Notes: a model not told the origin generated them from the letters alone. DNA of 64,000 bases from Saccharopolyspora endophytica (GCF_018070075.1 NZ_JAGPXE010000001.1:1-64000); one strand, 5' to 3'. Numbered from the stretch's first letter, positions 52,106-61,350 are shown. A program made the numbers and translations.

Positions 52106-52869
52106 CGCAACCCCCTCGGCGACAGGTAGGTCTCGGCCAGCGCGCCGAGCCAGTCGACCAGCAGCGCCAGCGCCATCGCCAGCACCGAGCCGACGATCAT
52201 GACCGTGTAGTCGTTGAGCTTGTAACCGGTGTCGATGAGCTCACCGAGGCCACCCGCGCCGACGAACAGCGCCAGCGTCGCGGTCCCCACCGCCAGCACC
52301 AGCGCGGTCCGCAGACCGGCGAGGATGAACGGCACGGCCAGCGGCATCTCGATGCGCATCAGCACGCTCGCACCGGACATGCCGATGCCGCGACCCGCGT
52401 CGACCAGCGACGCGTCCACCGACTGCAAACCCACGATGGTGTTGCGCAGGACCGGCAGCAGCGCGTAGAAGGCGATCGGCAGCGTCGCGATCCAGAACCC
52501 GGTGGAACCACCGGTGAACAGGAAGAACAGCACCAGCAGACCCATCGAGGGCGCCGCCTGGCCGATGTTGGCGATGCCGATCACCAGCGGAGCGATGCGG
52601 CGGGCCCAGCTGCGGCTGAGCAGCACGCCCAGCGGCACCGCGACCAGCACCACGATCAGCGCCACCGCGATGCTGATCAGGAAGTGCGTCCAGGTCAGGC
52701 TCAGGATCGTCGTCGAGTTGAGGCTTCGCAGCGTCACCTCGTCGTTGTCCCTGGTGAACGCCCAGCCCAGCACCGCCGCGACCAGCACCACCACGGTCAC
52801 CGGCTGCGCCAGCAGCCGCAGCCGCTCGGCGCTCCCGGACCCGGAGTCGGAAGCGAAAGTGCTGCTCAT
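52102..52869 (-). CDS. Compatible-solute ABC transporter permease 1
   Basis: A 255-residue permease of the ProW/OpuCB type with six helices and the EAA-like segment SVDASLVDAGRGIGMSGASVLMRIEMPLAVPFILAGL. Forms the membrane channel with the second permease at 54073. Overlaps both neighbours by 4 nt. Confidence 0.92.
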   Translation of the reverse strand: MSSTFASDSGSGSAERLRLLAQPVTVVVLVAAVLGWAFTRDNDEVTLRSLNSTTILSLTWTHFLISIAVALIVVLVAVPLGVLLSRSWARRIAPLVIGIANIGQAAPSMGLLVLFFLFTGGSTGFWIATLPIAFYALLPVLRNTIVGLQSVDASLVDAGRGIGMSGASVLMRIEMPLAVPFILAGLRTALVLAVGTATLALFVGAGGLGELIDTGYKLNDYTVMIVGSVLAMALALLVDWLGALAETYLSPRGLR

Positions 52870-54080
52870 GAGGCGTCAGCCCCAGACCCGGCGGCTTCCG
52901 AACCCGCGGTCTCCTCCGCGTCGTCGGTGGCGTTCTCCTCGCGCAGCGCCTTGATCGTGTTCATCACGGTGTCGATGTCGACCACGCCGACGTACTCACC
53001 GCGAGAGCCCACGACCACGGCCACGCCGTCGTCGTCGGTCAGGATCGCCTCGAGGGCGTCCTGCAGGGTCGAGGCCCGCGACACCGAGTCCTCCACCGGG
53101 CGGCCGGCCCGCGACAGGTCGGAGACCGAGCCCGCCTCGCGAGCGGTCGCCCAGCGCAGCGGGCGGTTGCGCTTGTCGAGCACCAGGCCGATCGCGCCAC
53201 GGCGGGTGCCCAGACGTTCGCGCAGCACCGAAGGTGCGTCGTCGATCGTCGCGGTCGGAACTTCGCCGACCTCGATCTCGCGCACGCGGCGCAGCGTGAG
53301 CTGCTTGAGGGCCGCGCCCGCCCCGACGAATCCGGCGACGGTGTCGTCGGCCGGGTTGGTCAGGATCGCTTCCGGGGTGTCGTACTGCAGGATCTTCGAG
53401 CGCTCGCCCAGCACCGCGATCCGGTCGCCGAGCTTGACCGCCTCGTCGAAGTCGTGCGTGACGAACACGATCGTTTTACCCAGGTCTGCCTGCAGGCGCA
53501 TCAACTCGTCCTGCAGCACACCGCGGGTGATCGGGTCCACCGCGCCGAACGGCTCGTCCATCAGCAGCACCGGCGGGTTGGCCGCGAGCGCGCGGGCGAC
53601 GCCGACGCGCTGCTGCTGTCCACCGGAGAGCTGCCGCGGGTAGCGGTCCCGGTACTCGGCCGGGTCGAGGTTGACCAGGTCGAGCATTTCGTCCACGCGC
53701 TCGGAGGTGCGCTTCTTGTCCCAGCCGACCAGGCCCGGGACCATGCCGACGTTGTCGCCGACGGTCATGTGCGGGAACAGGCCGGCCTGCTGGATCGAGT
53801 AGCCGATCTCGCGACGCAGCTTGTCCGCGTCCAGACCGAGCACGTCCTGCCCACCGATGGTGATCTTGCCGGAGGTCGGTTCGATCAAGCGGTTGATCAT
53901 GCGCATGGTGGTCGTCTTGCCAGAACCCGAGGGTCCGACCAGCACCACCGTCTCCCCTGCGGGGATCGTCATGGTCACCGACTCGACGGCCGCCTGCTTC
54001 TGCCCCGGGTAGCGCTTGGAGACCTCTTCGAGCTTGATCTCCACGCCGTGCCCGGCGGTCTTCTTGTCGTCGTCAGCCAC
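52866..54080 (-). CDS. Compatible-solute ABC transporter ATPase with tandem CBS
   Basis: A 404-residue ATPase of the OpuCA/ProV type: Walker A VGPSGSGKTTT (48-58), signature LSGGQQQRVGVARAL, Walker B VLLMDEPFGAVD, then a C-terminal tandem CBS region (about 280-390). In OpuA from Lactococcus the CBS pair senses ionic strength and gates transport, so it could be the osmosensor. Ends in an acidic/Ala tail. The GTG start overlaps the upstream permease gene by 8 nt. Confidence 0.94.
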   Translation of the reverse strand: MADDDKKTAGHGVEIKLEEVSKRYPGQKQAAVESVTMTIPAGETVVLVGPSGSGKTTTMRMINRLIEPTSGKITIGGQDVLGLDADKLRREIGYSIQQAGLFPHMTVGDNVGMVPGLVGWDKKRTSERVDEMLDLVNLDPAEYRDRYPRQLSGGQQQRVGVARALAANPPVLLMDEPFGAVDPITRGVLQDELMRLQADLGKTIVFVTHDFDEAVKLGDRIAVLGERSKILQYDTPEAILTNPADDTVAGFVGAGAALKQLTLRRVREIEVGEVPTATIDDAPSVLRERLGTRRGAIGLVLDKRNRPLRWATAREAGSVSDLSRAGRPVEDSVSRASTLQDALEAILTDDDGVAVVVGSRGEYVGVVDIDTVMNTIKALREENATDDAEETAGSEAAGSGADAS

Positions 54081-54720
54081 GGATACCTCTCGAAGTCGTC
54101 AACCGCCCGAACAGCACGAACAAGGCGTCGAGCACCAGCGCCAGGATGACCACCCCGACAGTGCCCGCGAGGGCCATGTTCAGCGCGTTCGCGCCGCCCA
54201 GCTGGCCCAGGCCCATGAACAGCAGGTTCCCGAGACCGGGACCCTTGGCGTAGGCGGCGATGGCGGCGATGCCCATCAACATCTGGGCGCTGACCCGCAT
54301 GCCGGCGAGGATCGCCGGCCAGGCGAGGCGGAGTTCGACGCGGGTGAGAACGCTGAACCGGTTCATGCCGATTCCGCGCGCCGCGTCGAGGATCGGCTGG
54401 TCGACGTTGGACAGGCCGACGATCGTGTTCCGAACGATCGGCAGCAGCGCGTAGAGAACGAGCGTCACCACCGACGGGGCCACGCCGAGGCCGAACACCG
54501 GGATCAGCAGGCCGAAGAGCGCGAAGGACGGGATCGTCAGGATCGCGCTGGAGAGAGCGGTGGCGATCGCCGCCCCGGCGGGGCTGCGGTAAACCGCAAC
54601 CCCGACCAGGACACCGATGATCGTTGCCAGCAGGATGCACTGCACCACCATGCTGACGTGCTGGTACGAGTTGACCAGCAACGATTGCCACCTGGATGCA
54701 ACGTAGTCCAGGAGATTCAA
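54073..54720 (-). CDS. Compatible-solute ABC transporter permease 2
   Basis: A 215-residue permease (ProW/OpuCD type) with five to six helices and the EAA-like segment NVDQPILDAARGIGMNRFSVLTRVELRLAWPAILAG. Start is TTG at 54720, 4 nt after the BCCT stop; the purine-rich end of the BCCT gene (AGAAAGAG) serves as ribosome binding site. Second gene of the operon. Confidence 0.9.
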   Translation of the reverse strand: MNLLDYVASRWQSLLVNSYQHVSMVVQCILLATIIGVLVGVAVYRSPAGAAIATALSSAILTIPSFALFGLLIPVFGLGVAPSVVTLVLYALLPIVRNTIVGLSNVDQPILDAARGIGMNRFSVLTRVELRLAWPAILAGMRVSAQMLMGIAAIAAYAKGPGLGNLLFMGLGQLGGANALNMALAGTVGVVILALVLDALFVLFGRLTTSRGIRG

Positions 54721-54724
54721 TTAT

Positions 54725-56452
54725 TTACTCTTTCTTGCCGGCTTCCGCCGATTCGGACTCCTCGTCAGAGGGTTCCGCAGGAGTCGTGACCAGCTGGAAT
54801 TCGCCGTCGTGCTCTTCAGTACCGGCGATGACGGCCTGCTCGAGCACCTCCGCACCCTTCTGGTCGCGAACGGTGATGTCGTCGGAGCGCAGGTCCTTGA
54901 GCATGGCCACGCACATGAAGATCATCACGATCGCGAACGGCAGGGCACCGATGAACGTGAGGTTCTGGATGCCTTCCAGCGCCTTGTCCTGGCCGATCAC
55001 CAACATCACCGCGGCGACCGCACCGGTGGCGGCACCCCAGAAGATGACGACCCACTTGCTCGGCTCGATCGCGCCCCGCTGCGACAGCGTGCCCATCACG
55101 ATGGACGCGGCGTCGGCACCGGAGACGAAGAAGATCGCGACCAGGACCATCACCAGGACGGCGGTGACCATCGCCAGCGGCAGGTGGTCGAGCACCGCGA
55201 AGGTCTGCGCCTCCGCGCTGCCGTCGCCGTAGACGTTGGTGCCACCCTTCTGGGTGTCGATCGAGGCACCACCGAAGATCGCGAACCACACGAGGCTCAC
55301 GACGCTGGGCACCAGCAGCACGCCACCGATGAACTGGCGGATCGTGCGGCCCCGGCTGATCCGGGCGATGAACATGCCCACGAAGGGCGTCCAGGAGATC
55401 CACCAGGCCCAGTAGAAGACGGTCCAGCTGCTCAGCCAGTCCTGCATCTCCGCGCCACCGGTGGCACCGGCGCGCGATGCCATCTGTCCGAACTCGCTCA
55501 TGTAGGAACCGACCGCGGTGGGCAGCAGGTCCAGGATGAACACGGTCGGGCCGAGGATGAAGACGAACAGCGCCAGGATGGCGGCCAGCACCATGTTGAT
55601 GTTGGACAGCCACTGGATGCCCTTCTCCACGCCCGAGACCGCGGAGAGGATGAAGCAGAGCGTCAGCACGGCGATGATGGCGACCAGCACGTTGGTGCCG
55701 GCCTCACCGATCGGCCAGTTGGCGGCCTGCATACCGGCCTTGATCTGCAGCGCACCGAGACCCAGCGAGGCCGCGGAGCCGAACAGCGTCGCGAACAGCG
55801 CCAGGATGTCGATGACCTTGCCCAGCGGGCCCTCGGCGGCCTTCTTGCCGATCAGCGGCGTGAAGACGCCCGAGATGGTCTGCTTGCGACCGCGGCGGAA
55901 GCTGCTGTAGGCGATCGCCAGACCCGCCACCGCGTAGATCGCCCACGGGTGCAGGGTCCAGTGGAACAGCGAGGTCGACATGGCCGTGTTGATGGCCTCT
56001 TCGCTCTCGCCCGGGACGGTGCCCGGCGGCGGGGAGACGAAGTGGCTCAGCGGCTCGCTCACGCCGTAGAACATCAGGCCGATGCCCATACCGGCGCTGA
56101 ACATCATGGCGATCCAGGACACCGTGCGGAACTCGGGGCCCTCGCCGTCACCGCCCAGCGGGATCCTGCCGTACTTGCTGAAGGCCAGGAACAGGGCGAA
56201 GACCACGAACCCCGTGGCCGCGAGCACGAAGCCCCAACCGGTGTTCTTGATCAGCCAGGTCAACGCCGTCGAAGAGGCGTTGCTGAGCGAATCGGTCGCC
56301 AAAGCGCCCCACGCGACCACCGCGAACATGATGAGCGCAGTGACACCGAAGACGACCCAGTCCGTTCTGGGCTTGCCGAGGAACTCGGCATCTGGTTCGG
56401 AGGAATGACCGCCCTTGGCGGGTCCCCCACTTTGTTCAGTTTCGGTCGACAC
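54725..56452 (-). CDS. betP: BCCT-family glycine betaine/choline/carnitine transporter
   Basis: A 575-residue secondary transporter with 12 helices. BCCT hallmarks: FSAGMGIGLMFYGVSEPLSHF (Gly-rich helix), the aromatic box region TLHPWAIYAVAGLAIAYSSFRR, WTVFYWAWWISWTPFVGMFIARISRGRTIR. The acidic C-terminal tail (about 530-575) may regulate it, as in BetP of Corynebacterium glutamicum. First gene of the osmolyte uptake operon. GTG start at 56452. The symbol is by similarity; the exact substrate is unknown. Confidence 0.92.
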   Translation of the reverse strand: MSTETEQSGGPAKGGHSSEPDAEFLGKPRTDWVVFGVTALIMFAVVAWGALATDSLSNASSTALTWLIKNTGWGFVLAATGFVVFALFLAFSKYGRIPLGGDGEGPEFRTVSWIAMMFSAGMGIGLMFYGVSEPLSHFVSPPPGTVPGESEEAINTAMSTSLFHWTLHPWAIYAVAGLAIAYSSFRRGRKQTISGVFTPLIGKKAAEGPLGKVIDILALFATLFGSAASLGLGALQIKAGMQAANWPIGEAGTNVLVAIIAVLTLCFILSAVSGVEKGIQWLSNINMVLAAILALFVFILGPTVFILDLLPTAVGSYMSEFGQMASRAGATGGAEMQDWLSSWTVFYWAWWISWTPFVGMFIARISRGRTIRQFIGGVLLVPSVVSLVWFAIFGGASIDTQKGGTNVYGDGSAEAQTFAVLDHLPLAMVTAVLVMVLVAIFFVSGADAASIVMGTLSQRGAIEPSKWVVIFWGAATGAVAAVMLVIGQDKALEGIQNLTFIGALPFAIVMIFMCVAMLKDLRSDDITVRDQKGAEVLEQAVIAGTEEHDGEFQLVTTPAEPSDEESESAEAGKKE

Positions 56453-56461
56453 AGGTATCGG

Positions 56462-56476
56462 CGCCGACTTTCGGCG
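56462..56476 (-). other. Hairpin between SD sequence and BCCT start codon
   Basis: CGCCGA-ctt-TCGGCG on the plus strand, a 6-bp perfect stem ending 10 nt from the GTG. The only good SD-like sequence (AGGAGGGGG) lies upstream of it at about 56480-56489, so folding would shorten the distance to the start codon. Confidence 0.35.
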
Positions 56477-56568
56477 ACGCCCCCTCCTCTCCGTCGTCGG
56501 TTACGACGTTTTCGGAACCAATCGAACCGCTTATTCGGGCAGTTGGTGGCTCCAAATCGTCGTCAACC

Positions 56569-56597
56569 TATAAACCGTGACCCAATCGGGTTAACAA
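56569..56597 (-). promoter_or_regulatory. Candidate promoter of osmolyte operon
   Basis: On the minus strand TTGTTA (56597-56592), 17 bp, TTTATA (56574-56569), giving a 5' untranslated region of about 110 nt. Confidence 0.45.
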
Positions 56598-56650
56598 GGC
56601 AAGCTCACCTGCGGTCAGCGTGGCCGAACCGACACCTAGACTGACCAACC

Positions 56651-57265
56651 GTGAAGGCTGGTCTGACACCTACGCAGGGCGCTCTGCGCGTCCTGCGCGG
56701 TGCCGGTGTGGCCTGCACAGCGGCGTCACTGTCCGTAGCCGCTCACGCGGCCGCGGGCGGGTCGCTCCCAGGCCTGGGGACGACCGTCGTGATCACCGTT
56801 CTGCTGACCGGTGCCGGGGTGGCACTCGCTGATCGCAAGCGCGGGTCGTGGGGCATTCTAGGGGCACTCGCGGTCAGTCAACTGGCACTTCACTTCTTTC
56901 TCGAGCTGACCGCCCTCGGCCACCACGGTTCCGGGCACCTCCACGGCCCCTCCCCGATCCCGGTCTCCCCGGGGCTGATGACCCTCGGCCACGTGATCGT
57001 CACGCTGCTGACGGCGCTGGTCATGGCCCACGCCGAACAGGTACTGTTCGTAGTCACCCGGTTGTTGCAAGCCATCTTCCCCAGGAAGACGACGCCGTTA
57101 CCGGTTGTGACGCCACCGCCTGCGGTCTGCGTGCCCGCGCCGGTTCCGCGGACCCTCGCCCAACTGATCTACCAGCGGATTCACGGACGCCGTGGACCCC
57201 CTAAATCTCCCGCAGAAAGCAACGATCCGGTGTATGTCGCCGATCGATCATTGCTATTCCGATGA
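56651..57265 (+). CDS. His-rich membrane protein upstream of ycnI-copC
   Basis: A 204-residue protein with four hydrophobic helices (about 12-35, 42-62, 67-85, 108-130). A His-rich loop (ALGHHGSGHLHGPSP, about 90-104) lies between helices 3 and 4, and a Pro-rich C-terminal tail follows. A metal (copper) role is plausible given the loop and the YcnI and CopC genes that follow, but is inference. The GTG is 8 nt after TAGACT, again leaderless-like. No family recognised. Confidence 0.68.
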   Translation: MKAGLTPTQGALRVLRGAGVACTAASLSVAAHAAAGGSLPGLGTTVVITVLLTGAGVALADRKRGSWGILGALAVSQLALHFFLELTALGHHGSGHLHGPSPIPVSPGLMTLGHVIVTLLTALVMAHAEQVLFVVTRLLQAIFPRKTTPLPVVTPPPAVCVPAPVPRTLAQLIYQRIHGRRGPPKSPAESNDPVYVADRSLLFR

Positions 57266-57319
57266 ATCGCGCATATACGCGCGCGATTATCCGACGAGCA
57301 CGGGAGATTCCAAGAGAAC

Positions 57320-58051
57320 ATGTCGACAAATCGATTCCTGGTGCGGTCCGCGAGTTGGATCACCGCGGGCGGCATCGCCCTCGCACTGGGCACCGCTCCC
57401 GCCTACGCGCACGTGAGCGCACAGCCTGAAGAGGCTGAGAAGGGCGGCTACGCCAAAATCGCGTTCCGGGTTCCCAACGAGGACCCGGTGGCCGGGACCG
57501 TCCAGGTCAAGGTCCTGCTCCCCGAGCAGCACCCGCTGAGCTCGGTGCGCACCAAGCCGATCCCCGGCTGGACCGCGCAGGTGGAGAAGGCGCAGATCCC
57601 GCCGGTGATGGTGGACGGTGCGCAGGTCACCGAGGCGGTCCGCAGCATCACCTGGACCGCGCAGCCGGGCACTCGGATCGGCCCGAACGAGTTCAACGAG
57701 TTCGAGGCCACGCTGGGAGCGCTGCCGGAGAACGCCGACGAGCTGATGCTGCCCACCACCCAGACCTACGACAACGGCAAGGTCGTGGACTGGAACCAGC
57801 CGACTCCCCCGAGCGGTGAGGAGCCGGAGCACCCGGCGCCGGTGCTGAAGCTGATCGCCGCGGAAGGCGGTGGCCACAGCCACGGCGGAACGCCGGCCGG
57901 GTCCGGCGGACAGGAAGCCGACCAGCACGGATCGTCGGACGACACGGCCCGCTACCTCGGCGGTGCCGGACTCCTCGTCGGTGCGCTGGGCCTCGGCGTC
58001 GGCGGCGGTGCCCTGCTGCGCGGACGTCGTTCCGGTGGTGACGCGTCATGA
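57320..58051 (+). CDS. ycnI: YcnI-family copper-binding protein
   Basis: A 243-residue exported protein. The signal peptide is cleaved after AYA, leaving His as mature residue 1 (AHVSAQPEEAEKGGYAKIAFRVPNE), which in YcnI/DUF1775 proteins binds copper together with a Glu and a Trp. The domain ends near residue 175; a His/Gly-rich linker (GGGHSHGG) and a C-terminal membrane anchor with RGRR follow. Thought to act in copper acquisition or delivery at the cell surface. Translationally coupled to copC. Confidence 0.9.
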   Translation: MSTNRFLVRSASWITAGGIALALGTAPAYAHVSAQPEEAEKGGYAKIAFRVPNEDPVAGTVQVKVLLPEQHPLSSVRTKPIPGWTAQVEKAQIPPVMVDGAQVTEAVRSITWTAQPGTRIGPNEFNEFEATLGALPENADELMLPTTQTYDNGKVVDWNQPTPPSGEEPEHPAPVLKLIAAEGGGHSHGGTPAGSGGQEADQHGSSDDTARYLGGAGLLVGALGLGVGGGALLRGRRSGGDAS

Positions 58052-58590
58052 GGCGGCTGCTGACCGTCGGCGCGTTCGCGCTGGTCGCGCTCATCGGTGG
58101 TGCCGCTCCGGCGCTCGCGCACAACGTGCTGGTCGGCAGCGATCCGGCCGAGGGCGCGCAGCTGTCCGCGAGCCCGCGCGAGGTCCGGCTGACCTTCGAC
58201 CAGCCGGTCCGCGCGGGCGAGTCCTACAACACCGTCAACGTGGTGGGTCCGGACGGCTCGTTCTGGTCGGACGGACCGGCTCGGGTCGAGGGCAACTCGG
58301 TCGTCGCCCCGGTCCGCGAGCTCGGACCGGCCGGTACCTACACCGTGGGTTACCGGATCCTCTCCAGCGACGGGCACCCGGTTCCGGGCAAGGTCAGCTT
58401 CACCCTGACCGCCCCCGGAAAGGGCACCCCGGCCCCCGGTCCGCAGGGCGGGCAGGACTCCGGTCAGCCCGCTGACCAGGCGGAACCCGACTCCGGTGGG
58501 ATGCCGATCTGGCCGTGGATCGCCGGTGCGGTCGTGGTCGTGATCGCCGGGCTGGTCCTGGCCCTGCGCCTGGGCGCGCCGAAGAAGTGA
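58048..58590 (+). CDS. copC: CopC-domain copper protein
   Basis: A 180-residue exported protein: signal peptide cleaved at ALA, mature N-terminal His1 (AHNVLVGSDPAEGAQL, copper ligand), a CopC beta-barrel (about 25-122) with SSDGHPVPGKVSFTL carrying the second His, then a Pro/Gly/Gln linker and a C-terminal membrane helix (about 153-173). Binds Cu(II) outside the membrane. No CopD is fused here. ATGA overlap with ycnI. Confidence 0.92.
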   Translation: MRRLLTVGAFALVALIGGAAPALAHNVLVGSDPAEGAQLSASPREVRLTFDQPVRAGESYNTVNVVGPDGSFWSDGPARVEGNSVVAPVRELGPAGTYTVGYRILSSDGHPVPGKVSFTLTAPGKGTPAPGPQGGQDSGQPADQAEPDSGGMPIWPWIAGAVVVVIAGLVLALRLGAPKK

Positions 58591-58596
58591 ATCCCC

Positions 58597-58633
58597 GGGA
58601 GGGTGTCCGGACTCCGCGTCCGGGCGCCCTCCC
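58597..58633 (+). terminator. Terminator of the copper operon
   Basis: GGGAGGG (58597-58603) with CCCTCCC (58627-58633) and an inner CCGGAC/GTCCGG stem, 7 nt after the copC stop. Confidence 0.65.
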
Positions 58634-58732
58634 GACCCTCTTTCCGCGCAATTCCGGCTCCCGTTCTCAGCGGAAGTCGCGATCACGATTCTTGTGGAAT
58701 TCCGCGTTCCGATTCCCGCGCGAATTCCTCGA

Positions 58733-61150
58733 TCACTTCGTGCGGAGCTGGATCGCCCCCGCGACCCCGGAGTCCAGAGACCCCTCGCGCACCAGGTTCG
58801 GCGGAACCATGAACCACGGCTGCGGCCCGTCCTCCGGCCCCCAGACCGGGAGGTAGGACTGGTCGATCAGCGAGATCGCGAAGTCCGTCGACACCTCGTT
58901 CCCCCTGCCCAGCGCCGCGGTCCCCTGCCACGGCATCACCGCCGACCCGCCCAGCGGCACGAAGCGGAACCGGCCCTGCTCCGGCCGCAGCGACAGGCTC
59001 ATCCGGACCCGGTCGTACCGCCACATCGCGGCGTAGTCGAGCTCGGCGTCCACGTGCTTGTTGGCCAGGTACGTGATCGTCTCGTCCCAGGCCAGGGCCA
59101 GCAGCTCGCGGCGAGCCCCGCCCAGCTCCGGGTCGTCCAGGTCGAACGGGTCGGTGTAGACCCGGCGGGAGAACTCCACCGGCTCGTCGCCCGCGTCCGG
59201 GACGTCGACCGCGTGCACGATCGAGCGGAACATCTCCGCGAACCGGGGCTGACCGGCGCACCCCGGATCGCGCTCATCGACCTCGGCCAGCGCGCCGCGC
59301 GGATCGACCCGCACGTCCAGCCCGGCCACGGCCGACTCGTAGCGGTCGCGGTGGTGGGCCAGCAGCTCGGCGCGGGCGTCCGCGTCGCCGCAGCCGAACT
59401 CCGCCGCCGCCTCGTCGATGTTGCGCACCGACACCACCCGGTCCGCGCCGGTCAGCTCCAGCATCCGCCGGAACTCCCGCTGGTAGCCGCAGTACCGGCT
59501 GACGTCGCGCACCCGGAAGTGGCTCGGATCCGCCAGCGCCGTCACCCGGATCCCCGGCGGGTGCACCCGTCTGACCGCGGCGTCGAGCTGCAACAGCCGG
59601 GCGAGCATCGCCACCTCGGCCAGGTCCGGCAGGCCGCCCAGAGCCTTCAACCGCGACCCGTCCTGCTTCGTCGGTGGCCCCAGCAGCACCAGCTCGGCCG
59701 GTTCGCCCTCGGCGACCGCGCGCGAGAGATCGTGATCGGCCTGCTCCCACGGGTAGGCCGTGCGGGACGCGCCGAACAGCTTCGCCTGCATGACCTGCCA
59801 GATCGCCCGCGTCGTCCCCAGCTCGATGGCCGCGACCCGGTCACCGAGCCGGGCACCGGTCTCCTCCGCCTTCCGGCACAGCTCTCGCACGATCTCCGCC
59901 TGCTCGTCGGCGGAGAGCCGGACGCCCTGCCGCCACAGCGTCGGCCGGGTGCGCATCTCCCCGAGCCGGAGCTGGGCGATCGAGGTGGCGTGCGACAAGC
60001 CCGGTCTCGCCAGGTGACCCCGGCCCAGCGGCGTCGGCTGCGGCAGCGTCTCGAAGGTCGCGATGGCGTCCGGCTCGTCGACGCCGGTGAACCCCGGTGC
60101 CGCGACCGGCACCACCACGGCCTGCGGGAACGCCGATCTCAGCGCGTCGAGGTTGGCGGCCTTGTCGTCGAAGGCGGCCACCGGTTCCCAGCCGGTCATG
60201 CCGCGCAGCGCGGCGACCTTCTGCTCGCCGACGTCCGCGCACTCGTCGCTGGTGCGCAGGTCGAGGTGGCCGAGACCGTGCCGGGCCAGCGCCTCCTCGG
60301 TGGCCGCCCGCATCCGGTGGCGGCGTCCGGTCACCAGCACCACCCGGCCGCCTGCCTGCTCGACGTCGCCGGCGAACTGCCGCACGCCCGGCGCGAGCTC
60401 GTCGGTCAGCAGCGCTTCCCGGTCCCAGGAGATCGCCCGCCGGAACTGCGCGTGCTCCGCGTCCTCCGGCAACCCGGCCGCGTCGCGGAACGGCCGCCAC
60501 CCCGGCTCGTACAGGCCGGGCAGCACCGGCAGCCGACGGGTCACGCCGATCGCCGCCAGCGCCGCTCGCACCCGCTCCCGCGGGTGGAAGACGCAGAAGT
60601 CCAGGTCGAGGGCGACCAGCGGGCGGGGCGCCGCGGGGTCCCTGCGATGCGCGGCGGAGCGGTCCTTGACCAGCCGCAACACCTGTTGGAGGAGCTCGTG
60701 CTGGGCGGAGGGGACGTGGTGCAGGTGAGGGTTCCACGGATGTTCGCCCGCGAGCACCGACAGCAGCCCCGCCGAGCAGAACCGCAGCTCGCGGGCGAGG
60801 ACGCCGGCCACGTCGAGGCTGATCGCGGTCAACCTGCGGTGCAGCGCGGTGATCGTCTCGGCCACGCGGTCCGGGTCGGCGGGCTCCAGGCGGGGCACCA
60901 CCACCCGGCCGCTCGGCAGGTGCACGCCGAGCTCGCCCACCGGGACCTTCCCGGCCGCCAGCAGTCCCCGGGCCGTGATCACCACGGGCCGCACGACTCG
61001 CTCGATCAGCTCGTCCTCGGCGAGGTCCCACGGCTCCGCCAGCGGGATCGTTCCGCGGGGTGCGGTTCCGACCAGGCAGTACTTCGCGAGAAGGGAGTCG
61101 CGCGCGAGGTCCTCCAGCGCGCGTTCCGGCAGCGTGCCGGTTGCGTACAC
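58733..61150 (-). CDS. HAD phosphatase / isonitrile-synthase-like fusion
   Basis: An 805-residue soluble protein with three parts. Residues 1-170 are unassigned. Residues about 175-370 form a HAD phosphatase with all four motifs: Asp182/Asp184 (ALDLDFCVF), Thr274 (VVLVTGRR), Lys311, Asp328/Asp329 (VAAFDDKAAN). Residues about 385-800 resemble Dit1/PvcA isonitrile synthases: GPPTKQDGSRLKALGGLPDLAE (starting at residue 490, then MLARLL), VHPPGIRVTALADPSHF, and near the end RVRMSLS and VMPWQG, where the family normally shows RLSIH and TPWH. The enzyme activity is therefore doubtful or altered. AAGGAG 6 nt before the GTG fixes the start. Confidence 0.65.
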   Translation of the reverse strand: MYATGTLPERALEDLARDSLLAKYCLVGTAPRGTIPLAEPWDLAEDELIERVVRPVVITARGLLAAGKVPVGELGVHLPSGRVVVPRLEPADPDRVAETITALHRRLTAISLDVAGVLARELRFCSAGLLSVLAGEHPWNPHLHHVPSAQHELLQQVLRLVKDRSAAHRRDPAAPRPLVALDLDFCVFHPRERVRAALAAIGVTRRLPVLPGLYEPGWRPFRDAAGLPEDAEHAQFRRAISWDREALLTDELAPGVRQFAGDVEQAGGRVVLVTGRRHRMRAATEEALARHGLGHLDLRTSDECADVGEQKVAALRGMTGWEPVAAFDDKAANLDALRSAFPQAVVVPVAAPGFTGVDEPDAIATFETLPQPTPLGRGHLARPGLSHATSIAQLRLGEMRTRPTLWRQGVRLSADEQAEIVRELCRKAEETGARLGDRVAAIELGTTRAIWQVMQAKLFGASRTAYPWEQADHDLSRAVAEGEPAELVLLGPPTKQDGSRLKALGGLPDLAEVAMLARLLQLDAAVRRVHPPGIRVTALADPSHFRVRDVSRYCGYQREFRRMLELTGADRVVSVRNIDEAAAEFGCGDADARAELLAHHRDRYESAVAGLDVRVDPRGALAEVDERDPGCAGQPRFAEMFRSIVHAVDVPDAGDEPVEFSRRVYTDPFDLDDPELGGARRELLALAWDETITYLANKHVDAELDYAAMWRYDRVRMSLSLRPEQGRFRFVPLGGSAVMPWQGTAALGRGNEVSTDFAISLIDQSYLPVWGPEDGPQPWFMVPPNLVREGSLDSGVAGAIQLRTK

Positions 61151-61350
61151 CGCGTCTCCTTAACGATTGCAGCGCTCATCAGGCCTTCCACGTGTGCGGA
61201 TGGCGGCTGCGCGAGGAGGCGCGAAAATTCGGTTCGACCGAAACCGACGACTACCGATCGGCGAACCCGCAGGTCATCGCGGGAAGATTCGGTTCTCCCA
61301 CGGGTCCGCGAAGCGGTCCGGAGGACGAAGACGCGCAAGTCTGCGAGCGG

